64,000 nt of DNA from assembly GCA_964603725.1 (NCBI GenBank), contig CAZRWW010000013.1:1-64000 (forward strand). The letters are read 5' to 3'. A model generated the notes under the pieces. The model did no database searches, was not told the origin of the DNA, and worked only from the letters and a program-made list of their open reading frames with translations. Both the position numbers and the translations under genes were made by a program. This document shows, piece after piece, positions 17,048 to 26,905 of this stretch. The DNA comes from CAZDKK01 sp964603725 (GTDB taxonomy: Bacteria > Eisenbacteria > RBG-16-71-46 > CAIMUX01 > WJJG01). Position 1 is the first letter of the stretch. Every line of letters begins with the position of its first letter.

Positions 17048-17970
17048 TGCTGCGCGCCCCCCTCAGGATTCGGCCGCGCGTTGAGCTCGAAGAACCCCTC
17101 CGCGCGCTCGACGGGAGACGGATAGAACCCATCGGCCGGGCCCTCGTCGGCCCCTTCCGGGGGGAAGGGCGTCCGCGCCGGGGCGCGCCGGCCCTCGGGG
17201 CGCAGGAATCCCGCCGCGGCGCCCGGGGCGGCGGCCCGCCCGAGCGCCGGCTCGGTGAAGCGGCGCTTCGGCGGGTCGGCCGGCGACTCGCGCTCCGCGT
17301 CGTCGCGCTCGAACGCCGCGGGGGGATAGCCCTCGATCTCGGCGCCCGCGCGATAGTCCTGTTCCGGCGCCTCCGGGCGGTCGTCGTGCCGGGCCGCCGC
17401 CCGGTCGCCCGGCTCCTCCTCGAACGCGGGCGGCATGTAGCCGCCCGCCCCAATCGGCACCGAGGTCGTGTTGGCGATCAGCGAGCGGGCGCGGGCGTCG
17501 AGCGCGTCGATGGCGTCGAGATCGGCCTGCTGGCCCGCCAGGAACTTGGCATGCCCGTCGAGCAGCGCGTGGAATCGCTGCAGGAAGAGGTCCTTCTCCG
17601 AGCTGAGTTGCTGGAGCTGCTCGCTGAGCTGGCGCAGCCGGCTGCGCGCGTCGTCGAGAATGCGCTCGGAGCGCACGTGCGCGTCGTTGATGATCGTCTG
17701 CGCCTCGATGCGCGATCGTTCGCGCGACTCGGCCGCGGCGCGCTCGGCGGTCAGGATCGAGGCCTGGAGCGTCTTTTCCAGATTGTGATACTCGTCGAGC
17801 CGCTCGGTCAGGTAGCGGACCTTCTCGCTCAGCATGCCGTTTTCCTGCAGCAGCTTCTCGTACTCGTCGGCGGCCATGTCGAGAAAGATCCGCACTTCCT
17901 CGGGGTCGAATCCCCGCATCGTCTTGTGGCGGAAGGTCTGCTTGCGAATATCCAGGGGAGTGAGTTTCAC
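17044..17970 (-). CDS. DivIVA-domain coiled-coil protein
   Basis: 308 residues. The N-terminus KLTPLDIRKQTFRHKTMRGF is the DivIVA/GpsB membrane-curvature domain, with EEVRIFLDMAADEYE completing it. A long coiled coil follows (about 35-165, rich in E, Q, R and L). The acidic, proline-rich C-terminal half is low in complexity and probably disordered. DivIVA proteins mark curved membranes and recruit division or growth machinery; here it is the first gene of a run with pnp, lspA and rluD. The start is GTG 17970 with GGAGGG upstream; earlier in-frame starts would add unrelated sequence before the conserved N-terminus. Confidence 0.88.
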   Translation of the reverse strand: MKLTPLDIRKQTFRHKTMRGFDPEEVRIFLDMAADEYEKLLQENGMLSEKVRYLTERLDEYHNLEKTLQASILTAERAAAESRERSRIEAQTIINDAHVRSERILDDARSRLRQLSEQLQQLSSEKDLFLQRFHALLDGHAKFLAGQQADLDAIDALDARARSLIANTTSVPIGAGGYMPPAFEEEPGDRAAARHDDRPEAPEQDYRAGAEIEGYPPAAFERDDAERESPADPPKRRFTEPALGRAAAPGAAAGFLRPEGRRAPARTPFPPEGADEGPADGFYPSPVERAEGFFELNARPNPEGGAQQ

Positions 17971-18274
17971 GGGACCGTGCCCTCCATGCTGTCGTGAGCT
18001 CCCTGCCTTCCACGGCCTCGCCGGCCGTGGCCGGCGAACGCACCGCCTCATCCGCGGGGCTGCGGCTCGGGTGACATTGCCCGGCCGAGGGGATGTTTCA
18101 CTCTAGGTTCGCCTGCCGGGGCGGGCAAGAATAAAGTGCTGCCGCGACGCGGCGCGCCGGCTATAATCCGCAGGCGCAGTCTGGATTACGCGGTCGCGGA
18201 AGCTCCGGGCGGGCCGGAGCGAAGCCGCGGGCGCGGCGCCCGCCGGCGGCGGGCCAGGCCGGAGGACAGTGAGG

Positions 18275-19345
18275 ATGGCTTCGAGCAGCGTCCCCAGCGC
18301 CCAGCGCGGCGCGGACAACGGCAACGGCAGCCAGATGATCGGCATCAGCTTCACCGAGCACATCGCCGAACAGCAGTATCGCCTCTCACCCGCGGCCCGC
18401 GGGGAGCTGAGCAGCCTGCTGCGCCACCTGATGCTGGCGGCCAAGATCATCGCGCGCGAGACGGGCAAGGCCGCCCTGGTCGACATCCTCGGCCTGACCG
18501 GCAAGGTCAACGTCCAGGGCGAGAAGGTCCAGAAGCTCGACGAGTACGCCGACGACATCATCATCCGCAACCTCAGGTACGCCGGCCACCTGTGCGTGAT
18601 GGCCTCGGAGGAGCACGAGGACATCATCCGCATCCCGGAGCGCTATGCGGTAGGCAGCTACACCCTCGCCTTCGATCCGCTGGACGGTTCCTCCAACATC
18701 GACGCCAATGTCAGCATCGGCACCATCTTCTCGGTGCATCGCCGCGTCAGCTCGGGCCCCACCGGCACGCACCAGGACGTGCTGCAGCGCGGGAAGAACC
18801 AGGTCTGCGCGGGCTATGTGATCTATGGACCGAGCACGGTCCTGGTCTACACCACCGGCCACGGGGTGCACGGATTCACCCTGGACCCCAGCGTCGGCGA
18901 GTTTCTGCTCTCGCATCCCGACATCCGCACGCCCGAGCAGGGCAAGATCTACAGCGTCAACGAGGGCAACTACTCGCGCTGGGACGAGCCCACGCGCAAG
19001 ATCGTCGACGCCTTCAAGTCGAGCGACAGCCCGCGGGGCGAGCCCTACTCGTCCCGCTACATCGGCTCGCTGGTCGCCGACTTCCATCGCAACCTGCTCT
19101 ACGGCGGCGTCTTCCTGTACCCGGCCGACTCGAAGAACAAGAGCGGCAAGCTGCGCCTGCTGCCCGAGTGCAGCCCCTTGGCGTTCGTCGTCGAGAACGC
19201 CGGCGGCAAGGCCTCCACCGGCACGCAGCGCATTCTCGACATCGAGCCGAAGCGGCTCCACCACCGCGTGCCGCTCGTGATCGGCAGCAAGGCCGACGTC
19301 GAGTTCGCCGAGTCGATCTACGCCCAGTACGAGGAGCAAGCCTGA
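18275..19345 (+). CDS. fbp: Class I fructose-1,6-bisphosphatase
   Basis: The 356-residue gluconeogenic enzyme hydrolyses fructose-1,6-bisphosphate to fructose-6-phosphate. The metal/substrate loop reads AFDPLDGSSNIDANVSIGTIF. GYVIYGPSTVLVYTTGHGV, SRYIGSLVADFHRNLLYGGVF and GKLRLLPECSPLAF complete the class I pattern. ATG 18275 has GGAGG nine bases upstream; GTG 18269 is too close to that site. A TATAAT at 18162-18167 is a plausible -10 element but has no good -35. The gene is divergent from the DivIVA gene, with the intergenic region holding both promoters. Confidence 0.95.
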   Translation: MASSSVPSAQRGADNGNGSQMIGISFTEHIAEQQYRLSPAARGELSSLLRHLMLAAKIIARETGKAALVDILGLTGKVNVQGEKVQKLDEYADDIIIRNLRYAGHLCVMASEEHEDIIRIPERYAVGSYTLAFDPLDGSSNIDANVSIGTIFSVHRRVSSGPTGTHQDVLQRGKNQVCAGYVIYGPSTVLVYTTGHGVHGFTLDPSVGEFLLSHPDIRTPEQGKIYSVNEGNYSRWDEPTRKIVDAFKSSDSPRGEPYSSRYIGSLVADFHRNLLYGGVFLYPADSKNKSGKLRLLPECSPLAFVVENAGGKASTGTQRILDIEPKRLHHRVPLVIGSKADVEFAESIYAQYEEQA

Positions 19346-19595
19346 GCCGGGCGCCCCTCCGGGCCCCGCGCTGAGCGAGCCCGCGGCGCGCGCGGGTGCC
19401 GCCGGATGTGGTATAATCCTCGGTGAGCCCCTTTTCAGTCCGCCCCCCGGGCAGCGTGGGGCGTTGCTCGGCTGCCGCGCGGGCGGCCGGCGCGCCGTGC
19501 CCGGCGGCCGTGCTCGACGCTGATCCTTTCCGGAAGGCCCCTGGGATGTTGGGTGGGGGTTCGCCCCTGGGCGAATCCGATGGTCGTGGGGCAGC

Positions 19596-21971
19596 ATGAA
19601 GCCGAGGCGGAGCACTCGCGGGATCGGGCGCCGGAGGCGCCGTGGGGCGGTCGCGGTCGCGCTCGCCCTGGGTGCGCTCGCCGGCTGGCCCGCGGCGGCC
19701 GCTCCCGAAGGTGCCGGTCCCGCGCTCGCGACCATGATCCTGCCCCTGCGCGCCACAGATGTCCCGCCCGGGCTGTCTCCATCGACTCAACCGTCCCGGT
19801 CATCTCAACCTTCCGTGCCTTCTCAGTCGTCCCTGCCGTCTCAGTCGTCCCTGCCGTCTCAGCCTTCCCTGCCGTCTCCGCCGTCTCCCCCGTCGCCGCG
19901 CGCCCTGCCGGTGCGATGCGAGCGACGGGCGGACGCCCCGGCGGTCCTGACGGGCGTGGAGATCACCTGGCATCTGGGGGACGTCGACACCGGCGCGCCG
20001 GCCTGGCAACCCACCCCCGGCGGCTACGTCCTGGCGCTCCAGGCGTGGCGCGACGGGGCGCCGCTGAGCGACGGCGCGGCGCGACTGCACCTGGACCCCG
20101 CGGGGCGCCCCACCTGGTGGGTGGGCGCGCGCGAGCTGGCGGCGGATCTCGCCTCCCTGCTCGGGGCCGCGCGGCCGAACGCCCCCGCGGCGCTGGCCTT
20201 CGCTCCGGCCGGCGGCGACGGCTTCGTCTTCGACCCCAATCCGGTCGTCGCCTCGGGGAATCGCGGCCTGAGCAGCGGGGACGATGTCGATCCCTGGCGC
20301 GTGGCGGTCGGCCTGACGGACCTGGATGGCAGCGGCCTGCTGCGCGGCGCGTGGGCAGACGTCGACAGCCCCGCCGGGCGCGCCTTCCACCCCGCCCTGC
20401 AGTTCTTCTACTCGGCCCGCGATCTGCACTTCGAGGAGGTGATGGCCTATCACCACATCACCTGGGCGCAGCGGCGCCTGCAGGCGCTGGGCTTCGGGGC
20501 GCTCAACGCCCGCCCGCAGAGCGTCACGGTGCATGCCACGGGGCGAGACGCGTCCTGGTACAGCCCGCAGGAGCGGCGCATCTACTTGGGCGACGGCGGC
20601 GTCGACGACGCCGAGGACGCCGACGTCATCCTGCACGAATACGGCCACGCCCTGCACCACGCCGCCGTGGGCGCGCTCGGCTGCGCGGACGCTCGCGCGC
20701 TGAGCGAGGGCTTCGCCGATTACCTGGCCGCCTCCTTCACCGGCGACCCGTGCGTGGGCGATTGGGACGGGACGTTTCGTCCGGACGGCTGCCTGTGCGA
20801 TCTGACCGAGGTGCGCCGCTATCCCGGCGATCGCACCGGCGATCCCCACGCGGACGGCCTGCTGTGGAGCGGCCTGCTGTGGCGACTGCGCGAGCTTCTC
20901 GGAGCGGATGTGGCGGATCGGCTGGCGGTGGGCGCGCTTTACTTCCAGCTCCCGCGCTCGAGCTTCAGCGACGCGGCGAGCGGCCTGGTGGCGGCGGCCT
21001 GCGATCTCGAGCGCGCGCTGGCCCGCCCGGACATCCGCATGGTCGTTGAGGATGTGCTCGGCGAGCGCGGCTTCCGGGCGCGGCGCGGCGCCTTCACGCT
21101 GGAGGCCGGCGGGCCGCGCGATGGGCGCATCCCCCTGGGATTCGCCTTCCGCGGCCCCGGGACCGGACCCTCGGCGTGGAGCGACACGCTGCGGGTGCGG
21201 CCCGACGGCCGCTGCGAGCTGATCCCCCTGCCGGCGGCCCCGCCGCCCGACGGTCCGCGGCCCCTCCTGGCCCCGTGGGTCGCGGCCGCCGGCAGTTCGG
21301 AGCATGCGGGCGCCCACGAGCGACTTGAGGTCGCGTGGACGCTCTGCGGGGGGACATTGACCGCCGACTTGCGCTTCCAGGCGCACGGCGCGACGGCCCG
21401 GCACGTCGCTGTAACGCTCGCGCAAGACGGTTGGGTCGCGCTGGAGTGGTTCGGAGAAGGCCAGCAGGCCTCGCTGCCCGGGTGGACCGGCTGGTTTCCG
21501 GGCGGCGCGCAGGACCCGAGCGACTGGGTGGAGATCGGCCGGTGGTCCGAGCTGACGATGGAGCCCGGCGTGGGCCTGGGCATCGAGCTGCCGCCGGGGC
21601 CCTTTGCACTGGCCGGCGCGAAGCTCTTGCTCTCCCCCGAGCCCGCGGGCCGCTGGACCGCGCGGCTCGAGGCTCTCCCCCTGCCCGCGGGTCCGGCGCT
21701 CGACAGGGCGATCACGATCTGCCCCACGCCCGCCCGGGCCGCCAGCCGCGCCGTCTTTCGCACCCTCGCCGCTGGGCCTTACGAGCTCGACCTGCTCGAC
21801 GCGTCCGGGCGGCGCGTGGCCGGCCGCGCGCTGGGCCACCTCGATCCCGGGCTGCATGCCGTCAGGCTGGGAGACCTGGACGGGGACCATCCTGTCGCGG
21901 CCGGCGTGCACTTCGTTCGCGTGCGCGGCGATGTTTACAATCGTACGGTCCGCGTCGTCTATCTACGCTGA
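19596..21971 (+). CDS. Secreted HEXXH zinc metalloprotease with FlgD-like C-terminal domain
   Basis: The 791-residue exported protein has a signal peptide (about 1-36 after an Arg-rich n-region) and a Ser/Pro/Gln-rich repeat linker (about 65-105). The protease core contains DVILHEYGHALHH (H347, E348, H351) followed by ALSEGFADYLAA, with E371 as the likely third zinc ligand. This is the gluzincin arrangement seen in fungalysin-like families. The end (about 705-791) is a FlgD-like beta-sandwich, YELDLLDASGRRVAGRAL...GVHFVRV, used as a sorting or anchoring domain on many secreted FCB proteins. Exact peptidase family is uncertain. A TATAAT at 19412-19417 lies upstream. Confidence 0.82.
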   Translation: MKPRRSTRGIGRRRRRGAVAVALALGALAGWPAAAAPEGAGPALATMILPLRATDVPPGLSPSTQPSRSSQPSVPSQSSLPSQSSLPSQPSLPSPPSPPSPRALPVRCERRADAPAVLTGVEITWHLGDVDTGAPAWQPTPGGYVLALQAWRDGAPLSDGAARLHLDPAGRPTWWVGARELAADLASLLGAARPNAPAALAFAPAGGDGFVFDPNPVVASGNRGLSSGDDVDPWRVAVGLTDLDGSGLLRGAWADVDSPAGRAFHPALQFFYSARDLHFEEVMAYHHITWAQRRLQALGFGALNARPQSVTVHATGRDASWYSPQERRIYLGDGGVDDAEDADVILHEYGHALHHAAVGALGCADARALSEGFADYLAASFTGDPCVGDWDGTFRPDGCLCDLTEVRRYPGDRTGDPHADGLLWSGLLWRLRELLGADVADRLAVGALYFQLPRSSFSDAASGLVAAACDLERALARPDIRMVVEDVLGERGFRARRGAFTLEAGGPRDGRIPLGFAFRGPGTGPSAWSDTLRVRPDGRCELIPLPAAPPPDGPRPLLAPWVAAAGSSEHAGAHERLEVAWTLCGGTLTADLRFQAHGATARHVAVTLAQDGWVALEWFGEGQQASLPGWTGWFPGGAQDPSDWVEIGRWSELTMEPGVGLGIELPPGPFALAGAKLLLSPEPAGRWTARLEALPLPAGPALDRAITICPTPARAASRAVFRTLAAGPYELDLLDASGRRVAGRALGHLDPGLHAVRLGDLDGDHPVAAGVHFVRVRGDVYNRTVRVVYLR

Positions 21972-22112
21972 TTTGCGCGGGATGGCCGCTCGCGCGCGGG
22001 CGCTCTTCCCGGGCGAGAATCGCCGTTAGAACTGGCACGCCCGCGGCCGCGGTGGTAGAGTGTCCCTTGGGACTCGACAAGACGTGATGAGCCACTCCAA
22101 ACGGACGTCGCG

Positions 22113-22382
22113 ATGGAAATCACGAGTGTCAAAGTCACCTTGGTCGAAGACCCGTCGCTCAAGGCGATCGCCACCTTGACATTCGATGCCTGTTTTGTCG
22201 TCAAGGGTATCAAGGTGGTCCAGGGCGAGCGTGGGCTGTTCGTGGCCATGCCGAGCAGACGGCTGCCAGATGGGACCTACCAGGACGTGGCCTATCCGTC
22301 CACCCGGGAGATGACTGAGAAGGTACGCAACCTGGTCCTCGAGCACTACCACAACGCCGCGGGCGTCAGGGTCAAGCACTGA
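22113..22382 (+). CDS. spoVG: SpoVG family DNA-binding regulator
   Basis: 89 residues matching SpoVG over the whole length: MEITSVKVTLVED, TFDACFVVKGIKVVQGERGL, FVAMPSRRLPDGTYQDVAYP and a C-terminal helix. SpoVG is a small nucleic-acid-binding regulator found well beyond spore formers; nothing here suggests sporulation. The start agrees with the family N-terminus, although the upstream ribosome site is weak. It stands alone between a secreted protease gene and a convergent cupin gene. Confidence 0.93.
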   Translation: MEITSVKVTLVEDPSLKAIATLTFDACFVVKGIKVVQGERGLFVAMPSRRLPDGTYQDVAYPSTREMTEKVRNLVLEHYHNAAGVRVKH

Positions 22383-22472
22383 GGCACGGCGCGATCCGCC
22401 AGCGAACCTGGCTCGCGCAGCGCCGGGCGATTCGGTGCGCCCGCGCCTCCGTCGCCTTCCGTTCGTCCATCC

Positions 22473-22838
22473 CTATCCGGCTTGGCGGGACGCCTCTTGA
22501 TCCGGAGCGTGGAACAGGTTCAGAGCCTGGACGGCTTGCCGGCCGATGACGCGGCTCGAGTGTGACACGCCGGGGAAGATCGAGATCATCTGGCCTGGTC
22601 CGACGCGCAGGCTCTCGCCCGCCAGCTCGAACTCGAGCGTGCCGTTCTCGACGATCGTGATCTGTTCCTGCGGGTGCGCGTGGGCGGGGAAATCGGAGCC
22701 CTCGCGATAGAGGCACCGCACGACCTGCAGATGACGCGTGGCGATGACCTGACGCTCCAGCTCGTTCTGGGCGTCGGCCGCGTCGCTGTCCTTCCAGCTG
22801 CCCACCGCATACTTGCCGGGAACCGTCCGACTGCGCAC
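22473..22838 (-). CDS. Single-domain cupin protein
   Basis: The 121-residue cupin has a first metal-binding motif in FPAHAHPQEQITIVENGTLE (H-x-H then E and G). The second motif reads GQMISIFPGVSHSSRV. Such small cupins are metal-dependent enzymes, sensors or sugar-binding regulators and the sequence does not distinguish these. The start is GTG 22838, six bases after GAGGAG; an ATG at 23051 would add an unrelated Gly/Pro-rich N-terminus. Convergent with spoVG and divergent from the MFS carrier gene. Confidence 0.8.
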   Translation of the reverse strand: MRSRTVPGKYAVGSWKDSDAADAQNELERQVIATRHLQVVRCLYREGSDFPAHAHPQEQITIVENGTLEFELAGESLRVGPGQMISIFPGVSHSSRVIGRQAVQALNLFHAPDQEASRQAG

Positions 22839-23098
22839 GATTCGCTCCTCGCTGCCGTTCGCTCGGCCTTGCCTTCGAGCCTGCTCACCGATCCGGCTGC
22901 CGGCGGGCGGACCCGGAGACCCTCCAGGCCCGCCCGCCGGCTCTGCTTCTCCCCAATACCATCGGCCGTCCGTCGGGGATCCTGATTCCGCCATGCCCGG
23001 CCCGGATCCCGCCGGTGGACTTCCTTGACACTCCCGGCCGGTTCTCGCCATGCTCGCCCGTCATCCGTCGCCGAGCGACGGATGCGGTGAGGGGGTGA

Positions 23099-24457
23099 AT
23101 GAGGGTTCGGCAGAAGCACCTGACGCGGGTCCTCGGGACCCTCTGGCCGCAGGACCTCGACGGGTCCGAACGCCGGGCCTTCCGGCTTCATATCCTCTCG
23201 GCCCTGCTCACCGGCTGCTCGGTCAGCATTCTCAACCTCTCGGATACGATCCTGGCCAAGACCCTGAGCGGATCGGCCTTCGAGGTCACTCTCCTGAACG
23301 TCCTCAACGGCGGCGGCTACCTCGCCTCGGCCTTCTGGGCCGGCGCCATGATGAACCGCCCCAAGGCGCCGTTCGTCCTCGCGGCCGCCATCGCCGGGCG
23401 ACTCGGAATGGCGCTGGTGGGCGTCTGGCGCGAGCCGGCCTGGTTTATCGCGATCGTGGGGCTCTCCTGGGTGGCTGAAGCGATGATCGTCAGCGCCCAG
23501 GTCGCGATCATCCAACGCGTCTATCGGCCCCAGAATCGCGAGCAGGTCTTCGGGGCCACTATCTCGGTCAACACCGCCGTCCGGCTCGTGCTCACGGTGC
23601 TGGCCGGGAAGATCCTCGACTGGAACGAGAACGCCTACGGCCTCGTCTTCGCGATTCTCGGAGTCTGCGGCTTTGCCGGCTCGCTCCTGATGATGCGCAT
23701 GGAGGCGGGCGTCGACTACGCGCAGCGGCTCGAGCGCGGCACGCGCGTCGCCCGGGTGCTCAGCGAGCCGGGCTTCGTCGCCGGGCTGCGCTCGGCGCGC
23801 GAGTCGGTGCGGCTGGTGGGCCGGATCCTGCGCGAAGACCCGCCCTTCCGGCGCTTCGAGGCCAACTTCTTCCTCTACGGCGTGGCCTTCCTGTCGCTGG
23901 TGCCGATCGTGCCGCTGTACCTGGTGAACGACCTGGGGCTCGACTACACGCGCATCGGGGTGGCCCGCGGCCTCATGGGGCAGGCCGGGATGATCCTCTT
24001 CTCGCCCCTGATGGGCCGCCTGATGCGGCGCCTGAAGCCGGTGCGGTTCTGCGCGTACGTGTTCGGCTTCCTGGCCAGCTACCCGATCCTGCTGCTGCTC
24101 TCCTGGTTCGCCCCGGGCCAGCTCCAGATCGCCGCCGTCTACGCGGCCTTCCTCTGCTTCGGCGTCGCCATGGCCGGCGTGAACCTGGCCTGGAACCTGA
24201 GCAGCCTCTACTTCGCCGGCGAGGCCGACCCGAGCGCCTATCAGACGGTCCACACGGTCCTGGTCGGCGGCCGCGGCATCGGGGCGCCGCTGCTGGGCTA
24301 CCTGGTGATCCAGATCGCCACCAACCTGCACGGCTTCGCCCTGAGCGCCCTGCTCTTCGGGGTGGCCGCCTTCCAGATGGCCCGCCTGGCGCGCGCGGCC
24401 CAGGCCGGCGCCCGCGCGCGCGGCGCCGGGGCGGCGGGGAGCGCGGCGGTTGATTGA
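23099..24457 (+). CDS. Major facilitator superfamily transporter
   Basis: The 452-residue carrier has twelve predicted membrane segments in two halves joined by a charged loop (about 205-265, MRMEAGVDYAQRLERGTRVA). The cytoplasmic motif after helix 2 appears as GAMMNRPKAPFVL. Its repeat in the second half is SPLMGRLMRRLKPVRF. FCB-type MFS proteins of this layout have been annotated as drug or sugar efflux carriers, but no substrate can be assigned. The ATG follows GAGGGGG closely. The gene ends just upstream of the kbl promoter. Confidence 0.85.
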   Translation: MRVRQKHLTRVLGTLWPQDLDGSERRAFRLHILSALLTGCSVSILNLSDTILAKTLSGSAFEVTLLNVLNGGGYLASAFWAGAMMNRPKAPFVLAAAIAGRLGMALVGVWREPAWFIAIVGLSWVAEAMIVSAQVAIIQRVYRPQNREQVFGATISVNTAVRLVLTVLAGKILDWNENAYGLVFAILGVCGFAGSLLMMRMEAGVDYAQRLERGTRVARVLSEPGFVAGLRSARESVRLVGRILREDPPFRRFEANFFLYGVAFLSLVPIVPLYLVNDLGLDYTRIGVARGLMGQAGMILFSPLMGRLMRRLKPVRFCAYVFGFLASYPILLLLSWFAPGQLQIAAVYAAFLCFGVAMAGVNLAWNLSSLYFAGEADPSAYQTVHTVLVGGRGIGAPLLGYLVIQIATNLHGFALSALLFGVAAFQMARLARAAQAGARARGAGAAGSAAVD

Positions 24458-24483
24458 CGCCGGGGCGCCGCGGTCTCTATACT
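24454..24483 (+). promoter_or_regulatory. Sigma-70 promoter for kbl
   Basis: TTGACG (24454-24459), an 18-bp spacer and TATACT (24478-24483) lie 84 bp before the kbl start and overlap the stop codon of the MFS gene. Good match to a housekeeping promoter in otherwise extremely GC-rich sequence. Confidence 0.65.
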
Positions 24484-24566
24484 CCCCCTTCTCGGTTTTG
24501 ACCGCGGCGGCGTTCGACCCGCCGCGGCGCCCGGGCAGCGGCCAGACATGAAGGAGGATGTGCAGC

Positions 24567-25769
24567 ATGTACGGCACGATGAAGGAGGACCTGCGCAAGG
24601 GGCTCGAGGAGGTCCGGGGCGCGGGGCTCTACAAGAAGGAGCGCATCATCACCACGCCCCAGGGGCCCGAGATCAAGGTCTCGACGGGCGAGACGGTGCT
24701 CAATTTCTGCGCCAACAACTACCTGGGCCTCTCCTCGCACCCCAAGCTCATCGACGCGGCGCACCAGGCGCTCGAGCGCTGGGGCTACGGCATGTCGTCG
24801 GTGCGCTTCATCTGCGGCACGCAGGAGCTGCACAAGACCCTCGAGCGCAAGGTCTCCGAGTTCCTCGGCATGGAGGACACGATCCTCTATGCCGCCTGCT
24901 TCGACGCCAACGGCGGCGTCTTCGAGCCGCTGCTCGACAAGGACTCGGCCATCCTGACCGACGCCCTCAACCACGCCTCGGTGATCGACGGCATCCGCCT
25001 GTGCAAGGCGCAGCGCTACATCTACAACCACATGGACATGACCGACCTGGAGGCCAAGCTGCAGGAGGCGCAAGGCGCCAAGCACCGCCTGATCGCGACC
25101 GACGGCGTCTTCTCGATGGACGGCGACATCGCGCCCCTGAAGGACATCTGCAAGCTGGCGGAGAAGTACAACGCCCTGGTGATGGTCGATGATTCGCACG
25201 CCTCGGGCTTCATCGGCAAGACCGGCCGCGGCACGCACGAGTACCACGGCGTGATGGACCGCGTGGACGTGATCACGACCACCTTCGGCAAGGCCCTCGG
25301 CGGCGCCTCGGGCGGCTGCACCTCGGGCCGCGCCGAGATCATCGAGTGGCTGCGCCAGAAATCGCGCCCCTACCTCTTCTCGAACACCCTGGCGCCCGTG
25401 GTCGCCGCGGGCACGGCGGCGGTGATGGACCTGCTGACCGCCACGACCGAGCTGCGCGACAAGCTCGAGCGCAACCAGAAGATGTTCCGCAAGCTGATGA
25501 CCGAGGCCGGCTTCGACATCCGCCCGGGCGACCATCCGATCGTGCCGATCATGTTCGGCAAGTTCGAGGACGACGCCCGGCTGGCCGGCGAGTTCGCCGA
25601 CCGGCTGCTCAAGCAAGGCATCTACGTGATCGGGTTCTCCTACCCCGTCGTGCCGCGCGGGCAGGCGCGCATCCGCGTGCAGCTCTCCGCGGGCCACGAG
25701 GAGGAGCACATCCGCAAGGCGGTGGCGGCGTTCACCAAGGTAGGCAAAGAGCTCAAGGTGATCGCCTAG
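24567..25769 (+). CDS. kbl: Glycine C-acetyltransferase (2-amino-3-ketobutyrate CoA ligase)
   Basis: The 400-residue PLP enzyme converts 2-amino-3-oxobutyrate and CoA to glycine and acetyl-CoA. It follows E. coli Kbl closely: LNFCANNYLGLSSHP, SSVRFICGTQELHK, DALNHASVIDGIRLCKA, MVDDSHASGFIGKTGRG and the PLP-lysine motif TTFGKALGGASGG. ATG 24567 has GGAGG nine bases before it; the ATG at 24558 abuts the same site and is less likely. The next gene makes its substrate from threonine, so the pair forms the threonine-to-glycine pathway. Confidence 0.96.
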   Translation: MYGTMKEDLRKGLEEVRGAGLYKKERIITTPQGPEIKVSTGETVLNFCANNYLGLSSHPKLIDAAHQALERWGYGMSSVRFICGTQELHKTLERKVSEFLGMEDTILYAACFDANGGVFEPLLDKDSAILTDALNHASVIDGIRLCKAQRYIYNHMDMTDLEAKLQEAQGAKHRLIATDGVFSMDGDIAPLKDICKLAEKYNALVMVDDSHASGFIGKTGRGTHEYHGVMDRVDVITTTFGKALGGASGGCTSGRAEIIEWLRQKSRPYLFSNTLAPVVAAGTAAVMDLLTATTELRDKLERNQKMFRKLMTEAGFDIRPGDHPIVPIMFGKFEDDARLAGEFADRLLKQGIYVIGFSYPVVPRGQARIRVQLSAGHEEEHIRKAVAAFTKVGKELKVIA

Positions 25770-25911
25770 AGGGCGACGGGCAGCGATCCCGCTCGCCGCT
25801 CCCGCGGGCGGCGAGCGGGTGGATCGCGGGAAGATCGGGGGCGGGCCCGGCGCGGGTCCGCCCTCGCGGACACCACCCCCGGGGGCGGGGGCGGCGACAC
25901 GGGAGATTGGG

Positions 25912-26895
25912 ATGGCGAAGAAGAAGATCGAGCGGATCATGGTCACGGGCTCGGTGGGACAGATCGGATCGGAGCTGACCCTGGCGCTGCGCGCCCGCTA
26001 CGGGGCCGAGAACGTGGTGGCCTGCGGGCGCAAGACGCCCCCGTCGCCCAAGCTCAAGGAGTCGGGCCCGTTCGAGTGGGCCGACGTGACCGAGCCCGAG
26101 CGGATGAAGGACGTCATCCGCAGATATCGCATCGACACGATCGTCAACATGGCCGCCATCCTCTCGGCCGTGGGCGAGAAGAACCCGCAGGCCTGCTGGA
26201 ACGTCAACGTCACGGGGCTGATCAACACCCTCGAGCTCGCGCGCGAGCTCGAGCTCACCCAGGTGCTCTGCCCCAGCTCGATCGCCGTCTTCGGCGCGGG
26301 CTGCCCCCGCACCAACACGCCCAACGACACGGTGCTCAAGCCCGCCACCATGTACGGCGTCACCAAGGTCACCGGCGAGCTCCTGTGCGATTACTACGTC
26401 AAGCGCTTCAGCGTCGACGCCCGCGGCCTGCGCTACCCGGGCATCATCTCGGCCGAGACCTTGCCCGGGGGCGGGACGACCGACTACGCGGTCGAGATCT
26501 ACTACAAGGCGATCGAGCAGAAGCGCTACACCTGCTTCCTGGCCGAGCACACGCGCCTGCCGATGATGTACATGCCCGACTGCATCAAGGCCACCATGGA
26601 CCTGATGGAGGCCGACTTCGGCCGCCTGAAGCACCACGGCGATTTCAACGTCGGGGCGATGAGCTTCTCGGCCGGCGAGCTGGCCGCATCGATCCGCAAG
26701 CACATCCCCGAGTTCAAGGTCACCTACGAGCCCGACTTCCGCCAGGCGATCGCCGACTCGTGGCCCCAGTCGCTCGACGACACCGCGGCCCGCGAGGAAT
26801 GGGGCTGGCGGCCGAGCTACGACCTGGAGGCAATGACGCGCGACATGCTGGACAAGCTGGGCCGGCGGCACGCCGAGGGCAAGCTCTACGGCTAG
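25912..26895 (+). CDS. tdh: L-threonine 3-dehydrogenase, epimerase (short-chain dehydrogenase) type
   Basis: The 327-residue NAD-dependent enzyme oxidises threonine to 2-amino-3-oxobutyrate. Unlike the zinc-containing E. coli Tdh, it belongs to the extended SDR/UDP-galactose-4-epimerase-like type. It has the Rossmann motif MVTGSVGQIGSELT, VNMAAILSAVGEKNP, PSSIAVFG and the catalytic MYGVTKVTGE (Y-x3-K). RYPGIISAETLPGGGTTDYA and the C-terminal WPQSLDDTAAREEWGW are typical of these threonine dehydrogenases. The start at 25912 restores the family N-terminus; an upstream in-frame start adds a Pro/Gly-rich stretch. It lies 142 bp downstream of kbl on the same strand. Confidence 0.93.
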   Translation: MAKKKIERIMVTGSVGQIGSELTLALRARYGAENVVACGRKTPPSPKLKESGPFEWADVTEPERMKDVIRRYRIDTIVNMAAILSAVGEKNPQACWNVNVTGLINTLELARELELTQVLCPSSIAVFGAGCPRTNTPNDTVLKPATMYGVTKVTGELLCDYYVKRFSVDARGLRYPGIISAETLPGGGTTDYAVEIYYKAIEQKRYTCFLAEHTRLPMMYMPDCIKATMDLMEADFGRLKHHGDFNVGAMSFSAGELAASIRKHIPEFKVTYEPDFRQAIADSWPQSLDDTAAREEWGWRPSYDLEAMTRDMLDKLGRRHAEGKLYG

Positions 26896-26905
26896 GCGCG
26901 GACCT

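Noticed and set aside
18162..18167. Complete promoter for fbp
   Set aside because: TATAAT is present but no -35 hexamer stands at the right distance, so it is mentioned only in the gene entry.
22586..24598. A 670-residue minus-strand frame opposite the MFS gene
   Set aside because: Charged repetitive shadow (E, R, H, Q rich) of a clear membrane transporter; no start signal.
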